A stretch of 64,000 nucleotides of DNA from Eutypella sp. D-1. Lineage: Eukaryota; Ascomycota; Sordariomycetes; Xylariales; Diatrypaceae. The stretch is taken from positions 434,001 to 498,000 of the forward strand of contig JAJTTP010000019.1 of NCBI GenBank assembly GCA_023313575.1, read 5' to 3'. The notes below the pieces were generated by a model, which saw nothing but the letters and a program-made list of their open reading frames with translations, had not been told where the DNA came from and ran no database searches. Shown here piece after piece: positions 56,340 through 64,000 of this stretch (position 1 is the first letter of the stretch; each line of letters starts with the position of its first letter). The translations under genes and the position numbers were made by a program.

Positions 56340-58142
56340 AGGCGAGACCCAAGCGATTACTCGTATTCTGGAGATGGAAATTCCTAAGTGGAGGGGAGAA
56401 AAGGTTGGAATGCACGTTTCACCTGCCGTTCCTCAGTCCCATAGACCCGATTAGAAAAATACATCGATCCACCATCCACGGCCCGTGCCCGATCTTGCAA
56501 GCACTCTTTCCGTCATGGATAAACGTGCATAGACGAATGTGGTACGAAAAGTTGACCGGAATAATCCCCCTGGCGATTCCCGCTTCCTGCTGAGCTACGG
56601 GTGCCTTAGCTCAACAATCCCGGCCTCGACGACTTTGTCTCACCTCGCCTTGCCTCGCCTTCCTCACAAGTTGCACATACATGGAAGGCCAAGCCCCACA
56701 CTACATAGCTCAAGGGTTTGCATGATATCTACATCCCCCCCAATTTCGCATTCGACTCGATTTGCCCCTCGAAACTCACCGCCGTATCGCCGAGACTTGG
56801 ACTTGAAGCCCAGCTTGGGGCACGCCCCCGTACGGCATGACTTGCCTCGAAGGGGCTGATCTCGAGATACGAAAAAACTCGACTGGGGTTGCATACTACA
56901 GGAGGTAGGGTGTTATGGAGTTTATCATTGCAAGGAGGGATTCTCGCGCGCAGGCATGCTCCGGCCCCTATTTTCTCGGAACTTTTTACAGCAGTGGAGT
57001 TTGGCATTTACGTTACGGGCTTAGGTCATTTGTATTACCTGTTGCATTCCTTTTCATGGCGAGTGGCGGATCGGGCCAGGACTGGATGGATGGCATTTGG
57101 GAGGCATCACAAGAGATATTTCAAGACGGGGAAACGTCTGCGTGTACAAAACAGACACAAACTGACGGATTGGCGGACAGACAGGCCGAGATTTACACAG
57201 AGTGAGGGGAGAACGGGCGTGAGGTAAAGCTCTATAAAGACATACAGAGACGTACAGAAAGCAAGGCATCATCGGCGAGCGGGCTGGTTACGGCTTCATC
57301 ATGTTGGTTGCCGCTGGGTTTTTTGTTTGTTCCAGTTGTTCTAGCTCTTCCTTTTTTCCTTCTATCCCTACTTTTTTCGGTCTGATGAGATGAATATAGA
57401 AAGGCATTCATGGGAATAGAGATTTTTCAGCGCCCTCCCTGCCCCCTCTTCTTACCCCACTTTCTTTTTTCCGCCCCATTGATCGCATTTAACTCAACAT
57501 GCAAGTTGCTATCCTACTTCCGAAGCATGGGTTTTTTGCGCTCCTTTCTCTGTGCACATTACTTGCTGTTTGTTTGTTGGTTCGTCCACTCCCGTGCAAT
57601 CGGAACTCTTGTCGTCTTGCACTTTTCCATCCCATCCATCCATGCATTTTCCTTTAGCTCCCCTAATGATAGACCATCGGTATCTATTTATAGTGGGTAA
57701 GCTAAGTTAAAGGTGATGGTGACAAGTGAGTGGTGACTGAAACTGGCTGTCGGGTAGACAGAGAGATATCCCTTATTCGGGCGATGACGGCCTAATGGTG
57801 GTGGACTTGGAACAGCGAGTCCCTCTTCGGTGGTACTGGTACCGAAATACGACATCGTAGCGTGATCAAGGTATATGCCCTGACGTTCAGTAGCTGGCAA
57901 CCGTCCCCCTTTCTGTCCTCGTTACTGCTATTCCGATTGGAGTTCGGTGGTTAGTCTAGTCTAGTTCGTGCGATTATGTTTCGAAGTCGGATTATAAAAA
58001 GTTGCTGGGTTGGGTTGGGGGGCGCGAAAGCGGTCCTAGATGAGGTAGAGATGGAGAAAAGCAAGATTCTATTAGAATATGTGTGCTCGTAACCGGGCTA
58101 TTTAAGGCATCCAGGCACACCTCTCCCGCCTTTTATCCCACC
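56340..58142. other. Convergent spacer
   Basis: 3' flanks of the RBR ligase and of the SDR gene on the other strand. It is rich in CT-runs and short frames. No gene supported. Confidence 0.5.
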
Positions 58143-59080
58143 CTATGACGAGTTCTTGGTGACGAATTCAAGGCTGGTGTTATACATGTTCTGAGCCATG
58201 AGGTCGTCACAGTACTCGGGGCGATCGCGGAAGTAGTGCCTATCGTTATTGATCTCAACAACGAGGCCGTAGTTGTCCTCGGCGGGGACCCTGCGGCCCT
58301 TGGAGTCCTCGACCGCACCCCCCGCGATCAGCATCGCGATGACGGCCACCACCTTCTCGATCGGCGTCCACATCGAGTCCGGGAACGGCGCCTTCTCCTC
58401 CGCCGTCATAAGGTTCGTCTTGAACGCCCCCGGACAGATCGCGTACGTCCGGATCCCGTCGTTCAGATGGAACCCGTACGCGATCGACCGCATGAAGTTC
58501 ACGACCCCTGCCTTGCCGCCCGCGTAGATCGGCGTGAACTGCGAGCCGTACTAGAACGAGAGCTGTCAGCAATTCTGGGAGCCCTCGAATGCAGATCGGG
58601 TGGGAGGTATCAGGGATGGCTACTTACGAGGCCGGTGCAGCTGGAGTGGAAGAGCAGCACGCGGTCCTGGTCCTTGCTCCGGGGGCTGGCGCGGAAGTAA
58701 TGCTGTGCGAGGTAGGCGGTATGGATGAAGGACTTGAAGCCGGCATCGATCATGGGGAAGTCGGGCTCCGGCGGCGGTAGCGCATCGACGGGGGCGTAGA
58801 AGTTAGTGCGCTCCATGATGCCGGCGTTGGCGAACACGAAGTCGAAGCGCCCGGACGCCCGGAACGCCGCGTCGAACGCCCCCGCCAGCGACCCGTAGTC
58901 CGTTACGTCGGCCCGGTGGAAGTGCGCGTTCGTCACCCCCGCCGCCGCCGCCCGTCCGTTCACCTCGTTCCGCCCTAGCAGGTGCGTCGTCCACCCCTTC
59001 GCCGCTAGCACCTTGGCGATCTCCAGCCCGATTCCCGACGTGCCCCCCGTGATGAGGGCGACCTTGGTCTCCTGTGCCAT
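58143..59080 (-). CDS. Short-chain dehydrogenase/reductase (15-hydroxyprostaglandin dehydrogenase-like)
   Basis: Two exons on the minus strand, 59080-58628 and 58550-58143, with a 77-nt GTAAGT...TAG intron and a GCTGACA branch site; product 286 residues. The Rossmann start is ALITGGTSGIGLEIAKVLAA (TGxxxGIG). DVTD binds the adenine side, NAGIMER carries the NAG motif, and the active site has Ser in LLFHSSCTGL and Tyr160/Lys164 in YAGGK, with the exon joint just before it. The later block YAICPGAFKTNLM is the usual PG motif. It oxidises or reduces an alcohol/ketone of a small molecule with NAD(P); the substrate is unknown. No signal peptide, so probably cytosolic. All catalytic residues are present. 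Confidence 0.9.
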
Positions 59081-61182
59081 TGTGCCGTTTTCTTTTCCTT
59101 TTCGTTACGCTCTTTTTTTTTTTTTTTTTTGGAAGTTTGCTAATACAGGACTTGTATCCGTGTGCTGGAGCTGCTGCTACCTATTGCGCGAACTCCTGGG
59201 GACGGAAGCCTTCTCATATACCCCGGGGCGGTGGACACACTGTGGATATCGCCTAGCCCCTATAATGACCCCTGAACGCAGTCGACAAGGAGAACAGTCG
59301 GTGAAGTTCCCCACTTGATTAGCTACTTCAGTGTATAGTACGTCCGGGGAGCACCTCGCTTCTGCTAGGGGGGGCCTTCTTCGGGACCGCATGATTTTCT
59401 TAGAGGGGCCGGCCGAGCGGATTTTCACCCGTTGGATGTTCATACATACGCGGGGTTTCCCAGCGTATTCTATGGCTGCGGCGTACCAACAGTTCGCCAG
59501 TTCGTCTAGCTTATTAGATAGGAGTCTTCGCTTCAGCGAGATCTATAAGGCCAGCACGACACGGCCGAATTATCACCCTATCCCAGCGTAGCATCAAATG
59601 TCACCTGGGCTACGGTGGTAATCCTCCGAGACGGAACCGTGGCGTGTTATTGACCCGGCTGTGAGTTCCTGGTAGACTTAGGTAGTTCTCGTGTCGATCG
59701 AAAAGACTTGCTCGCCTCAAGCTAGATCTCGCGGAAATCTATAGCTCGACTTTCCGGCTATAGATTCAGCTGGGATGGATTTCGAACCAATGCTGTTGCT
59801 CAAATTTACGTAATGTGGAAAGGACATGGTATAACTAAGTCCTATCATACCGAACTCTCGAATTGATAAATTTCTCCCTGTGCACCCGTACACCCAGACC
59901 CAGGTAATGATCCACGTGGTAAGCAGTAGCTGGATATGGAAGTAAAGCACATCCTAATAACATCCCTACCGCCAAGTCCTCTTAGCGATCTAACTACTTA
60001 GCTACGCACACATCCTTTCTTCAACAATATGACTTCTCAGACTCTTGATGTGTTTGGACATGTCACTTAGGAAGGGGGTTCGAAGTAAATGGGGCCGTCG
60101 CTCTTCACTAAGCGAGGTAGGGGGTATGTAGTTGTCGAGAAGATATGCATGAATGTCTTTGGAGAGCCTGGTGAGATGCGAGCAGTGATGAGCTGTATCT
60201 TTAATTGTTGGATCCTCAACTACTTACAGATATCAGAGGGCAAGTTGTCAAATCGGCATTGATGAGGCAGGCATGAGTGCGATGACCCGAAGGTGAAGAT
60301 AGAAGATTCAGCACGTGTGTTCTTTGAACTCGTTTAATATAGAAAAATCTATGGGGTTTACAAAGGTGGGTACCATTTAGGATACTCTATATAATTTTAG
60401 CATACCAGCGACTCTAAGTGTACATCTTATACTAAAGAGTTGGGTAGAAATATAGTTGACTTGAGTTGTACAAGACCTCAGAAAGTACACCAAAGCCCCT
60501 TTAGTGGACCTCTAGAATAGGGGAGAGGCTAAATGCAGCAGCGCGCTTAGACCTGTCTTGGGGAATTTGTTCACCCAGACAGTCGCTTTAATTCCTTTAA
60601 TATATTTGAGAAAGGTGAAGCGTATCTCGCTCGCTTCATCAACACGACGACACCGAAACTAGTGGCGCCGACGGTAGCGAGTGCGGCTGAGACGGTTTCT
60701 ATGGCCATGGGTTGACAAAACGCGTCCTATGGAAAGTAGAACACCATAACGCTGAGCCTCGTCTGTGGTGACATGACTGGTTTGTATAATTGCCATCTCT
60801 ACCAAGTTATACGCTCACTAGTTCGTATACGCCTCCGTTTATAGGGAGGCCAACTCATCTCACTTAGTGGAATGATGATTGGCCTGAGATCAAAATCAAA
60901 TGGAATTATGTTGATAGTCGTGGCTGATGAACTGGCTCAACAGCCGGGGTAGACTCATGGCCAGTGTGTTTAGAAGCCGGCGAAGAGACTGTGTGCAGGT
61001 TAAAACAAACTTAGAATACTTTCAAGGTGGTATCGCATGTTCAGGGGCCAATATGCTGTATGCAGTAATTAAGTACGACCATTCACTATTCTTCTCTTCG
61101 GGTAATCATGAGGTATCGCAATGGGTATAACCAACTCGTTCCAATTAAAGCAGATCTAGAGTTCGCCCTGTTATGTGCCTAC
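59081..61182. other. Gene-poor spacer
   Basis: An 18-T run (59113-59130) lies just upstream of the SDR start. The rest shows only short frames, apart from one small minus-strand frame listed separately. Confidence 0.5.
60571..60708 (-). CDS. Possible small membrane protein or first exon
   Basis: A 45-codon minus-strand frame begins MAIETVSAALATVGATSFG, continues with a short hydrophobic segment (FGVVVLM) and a basic amphipathic tail (KRARYASPF, then KELKRLSG), and ends at TGA. The composition is that of a single-pass membrane anchor. A GTGAAC sequence just before the stop could be a donor, making this the first exon of something longer, but I found no downstream exon. It lies upstream of no recognised partner. 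A chance frame is quite possible. Confidence 0.25.
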   Translation of the reverse strand: MAIETVSAALATVGATSFGVVVLMKRARYASPFSNILKELKRLSG

Positions 61183-62362
61183 TTATTTGGAAGGGTCAAG
61201 CAGCAGCTTTCCGGACGTCTTCCGGCCCGTGAGGTCCTCATGCGCCCTCACAACCTCGCTCAGCGGGTAGACTTCGTGGATCCGCACGTCGATCTTGTTC
61301 TTGAGCAGGATATCAAACAATTCAGCGGAGTAGGTCTCAAGTTCCTCGCGCGTGACGAGATAATTGAAGAGCGTAGGGCGCAGGAGCTTGGCGTTCTTGG
61401 GCGACAGGCGAGAGAGTACGACTGGCTGCACAATGCCGGATGCATTCCCGAACGACACCATGGAGCCCTTACGCGCCAGGCAGTCCATCGAGAGATCGAA
61501 TGTGGCCTGTCCAACGCCGTCAAACACCGCTGCGACTCCCTTTCCGCTCGTTAGTTCGAACACCTTCGCCTTCACATCCTCGTGGCTGTAGTTGATGACT
61601 TGCGCCGCGCCGGCTTTACGCGCCAGCTCCACCTTCTCTGACGTCGACGCTGTACCAACAGTGTTCGCGCCGACTAACTGTAACAACTGTACAAGCCAAA
61701 GACCCGTTCCGCCTGCCGCAGCGTGCACCAACACCCAGTCCCCCTTATTAACGTGGTACGCCTCACGGATGAGCGTGAGTGCTGTCAGGCCCTGGAGGAA
61801 CGACGAAGCGCCTATTTTCTCGGGGATCCCGGCGGGGATCTTGACTACCTTCGCCGAGGGCGCTGCCGTATATTGAACGTAGGTACCTGTCGATGTCGTG
61901 ATTACTCTGTCACCCTCCTTCAAACCATGCAGCTCGCCGCCTCCGGTCTTCACGATAGTCCCCTCCGACTCTGTCCCCAGGATATGCGGGAACTTCGGGG
62001 GCACGTAGAGCCCGGAGCGGAAGTAGCTGGTGTTGTAAGATCAGCTCACATCTCCTTCAACGTCCATTCAATTCGATTCATGTAAAGTTGACTCACGTGT
62101 CGATGTAGTTCACACCGATATAGTCGTTCTTGATAAGTACTTGGCCGTCCGCGAGCTCGGGTACCGGCAGGTCAGTCTTGTATTGAAGCACTTCCGGCCC
62201 TCCGGTCTTCTCGATGATCACCCCTTTCATTGTGCTCGGTATGGAAGTCATATTGCGGGTATGAAAGCGCGTGGGCTGTAGTTGGAATGAGATAGCACCG
62301 AGTCTCCGCGACGATGTCAATAGACAAGATGCAGCTAGAGTAGGTGCACGACTGGAAAACAT
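61183..62362 (-). CDS. NADPH:quinone oxidoreductase (zeta-crystallin type, MDR family), mitochondrial form
   Basis: Two exons on the minus strand, 62362-62097 and 62026-61183, with a 70-nt GTGAGT...CAG intron; product 369 residues. The first 37 residues are basic and Ser-rich (ends RFHTRN), fitting a mitochondrial presequence. A second in-frame Met at residue 38 (MTSIPSTMKGVIIEKTGGPE) would give a cytosolic form of about 332 residues, the usual length. The GroES-like domain has NDYIGVNYIDTYFRSGLY, lacking zinc ligands. The cofactor site is VHAAAGGTGLWLVQLLQLVG (AxxGGxG, NADPH). The C-terminal part has FDGVGQATFDLSMDCL and a GKLLL tail. It reduces quinones by one or two electrons in oxidative defence. 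It is intact. Confidence 0.92.
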
Positions 62363-62879
62363 TCAGCAAAACTTTGATGAGCCAACTGACTATACCCGAC
62401 CAGGCCGATTAGATGCTGTTTATGTATGATTCTATCCTCTATGGTCACCTATACTTTATTATCTAGAGGATCGGAAGTCCGGAATACGGAATCGGGGCGG
62501 GTCGTTAAAAGAGTCTAAGTGATTTAGCGAGTGACGCAATCGTTAAGCCCCTCATCTTTGCATACCAAGTAGTTAACCCACGCATTTGTAATTACCTAGG
62601 TAGATGCTAAACGTATGGAGTTTAGTCGGGATACTAACTATAGTCAGCACTTCTGAAGTTGATGGAAAGCTAAAATGTATAGAGTCGAAGCGGTATTCCC
62701 TCCCACGCCACATTTACATCGATTTATCAATATAATTCGCAGTTGGACGTCAATGAAATCTTCTGGTCTTCTATCATTCCCCAGGAGGCAGAACCCGATA
62801 CTATCGTATTCCCATGGCGAATACAGATTCGAAGAGTTCTTTCTTAATACAGGAGAAGACTTGGAATTCCAAAATGAAA
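62363..62879. other. Spacer between quinone reductase and hydrolase remnant
   Basis: Promoter side of the quinone reductase gene. No other feature recognised. Confidence 0.5.
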
Positions 62880-63976
62880 TAATCGTCTGTAATCTTCTCG
62901 CTGTTTGGATACGGGAACCCATGCCCTCCAGGCAGGTATTGAGCTTGGATCCATGCAGGGGACTGTCGGGTCGTGTCCTCCCAGCGAGAATGTCGCAAAC
63001 CTTCGATCACAAGTCTTCCCTGTGCTGCAAGGGACCATACCGAACGGTGTCCTGGAACGAATGGACGTGGCCCTTATGGTGGCCAAACTGCCACTGGTAG
63101 ATTGCTGTCATATTGAAGTTCTGCTCCACGCGAGAAGGCCCTCCTTTCAGCGGAATCGACCCTTTCTGGTCTAGTGTAACGGTTAAAGGTGGTTCAGAAG
63201 GCTTGACACTAAGGATCTGTCGGGCTGCTTCACGAATAGCTTCTTCCGATGGGGCAAGCTCGGGATGAAGCAGGACTGGGTTATCGTAGCCTTCTAGTAA
63301 CCTGCGGAGCAGACCTGCCGGACTAAAAAGTACTAATGATCGAACTGATTCGGGAAAGGTACCGGCGAATGCCAAGGATATAGGACCACCTAGGAAGTAA
63401 CCAACGATGGAGAAACTGTTATCGCTCCCTAACCAAGAGAGCGACGATGACATGAAGGCCAGGAATACCTGGGTCGCAAATAGACGAACATCGTGCCTAA
63501 TGCCCAACGGGGTATCACTATATCCTCGACCCCAGAGATCTAATCACCAACGATGGAGACGGTTGGTCAGTATTATACCGCGAGATGCTTCTTCATTGTT
63601 GGGGTGAAAAAATATGTTTCCAATCTCGATAATTCACGCGGCTTACCAAAAAGCATTACTCAGTATCCGGCATCCACGTGCCCCTGGGAAATCTTGGAGA
63701 AGACTAAGGAAGGAGTGGCATCTCCGTGAACGAACATGACTTTCTCTCCAGCTTCTGGGCCCCATTATAAACTCGCATGGAGCCATAAAAGGTTTCAACG
63801 TCGCGTCCACCGGGGACAGCATTAAGGGGATACGCCATCATGGAGGCCTCCTTAGGCAAGATGTAAGGTATTAAAGTCGTTAGGGGGGACGGGATCTTTT
63901 CGGAAAGATTCATTATGTAAGGATGCCTGCTGCGAGGATGTTTGTCGTTCGGTGGTGGGAACGAATAGACTGGCAA
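62880..63976 (-). pseudogene. Decayed alpha/beta hydrolase
   Basis: Minus strand, with one recognisable 107-nt intron (63646-63540, GTAAGC...TAG). In order: an N-terminal region with PYILPKEASMMAYPL and GGRDVETFYGSMRVY; a frameshift near 63740 before VMFVHGDATP; a TGA at 63660-63662 where the next residues read VMLF; after the intron DLWGRGYSDTPLG, and IRHDVRLFATQVFLA. Next comes the nucleophile elbow, which reads VGYFLGGP, so the catalytic Ser of GxSxG is Phe (TTC at 63394-63396). The cap region follows, with a TGA at 63007-63009 after QHRED-L where Trp is expected. Then VCDILAGRTRPDSPLHGSKL runs, after a gap and frame change, into LPGGHGFPYPNSEKI, the expected catalytic-His region. About 60-70 residues including the acid residue seem lost. 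Clearly non-functional. Confidence 0.85.
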
Positions 63977-64000
63977 CTACCTGTATGACTACAATAAAAG

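Noticed and set aside
59736..59766. 10-bp inverted repeat AATCTATAGC / GCTATAGATT with a short loop
   Set aside because: About one such hairpin is expected by chance in the window. A nearby TTCGAACC suggested a tRNA but no cloverleaf could be formed.

Overview
The window is nuclear DNA of a filamentous ascomycete (Pezizomycotina; a Sordariomycete-like fungus is likely, but the species cannot be named). The signs are short GT-AG introns (57-144 nt) with CTAAC/CTGAC branch sites, fungal-type mitochondrial presequences (RxFSTT, RFYSS), plant cell wall hydrolases, a GPI-anchored wall protein, and scattered homopolymers and microsatellites. Fifteen intact protein genes are supported. They sit in islands separated by gene-poor tracts of nearly neutral, stop-rich sequence. 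For spliced genes I inferred exon joints from splice signals, frame and family alignment; reading frames close exactly in every case.

Layout: 0-10.8 kb is gene-poor and holds a decayed zinc alcohol dehydrogenase (2.7-3.7 kb). 10.8-13.4 kb is a repeat-rich GPI cell wall protein. 15.5-16.5 kb is a decayed short-chain dehydrogenase. 17.6-20.8 kb has a secreted or ER protein ending in KEEL, convergent with a secreted M6-type metallopeptidase. 23.7-26.5 kb has a mitochondrial enoyl-CoA hydratase family enzyme and a mitochondrial LEA-like protein. 26.5-32.6 kb is gene-poor, with one strong hairpin. 32.6-34.2 kb is a BAHD-type acyltransferase. 37.6-42 kb has a PAP2 lipid phosphatase, a GH16 protein and a GH11 xylanase. 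43.9-46.5 kb has a MAM33 homologue and a small Cys-rich protein. 47.6-51.9 kb has TMA16 and EXO1, divergent. 54.6-56.3 kb is an Ariadne-type RBR ubiquitin ligase. 58.1-63.9 kb has an SDR enzyme, a quinone oxidoreductase and a decayed alpha/beta hydrolase.

The genes do not form one pathway or a clear biosynthetic cluster. There is housekeeping (EXO1 DNA repair, TMA16 ribosome assembly, RBR ligase, MAM33), a set for life on plant material (xylanase, metallopeptidase, wall protein), and several oxidoreductase or transferase genes of accessory type. I found no convincing new multi-gene system. The most informative signals are three accessory enzyme genes at different stages of decay, with disabling changes exactly at catalytic codons in two of them, plus a few family members with unusual active-site or architecture features.
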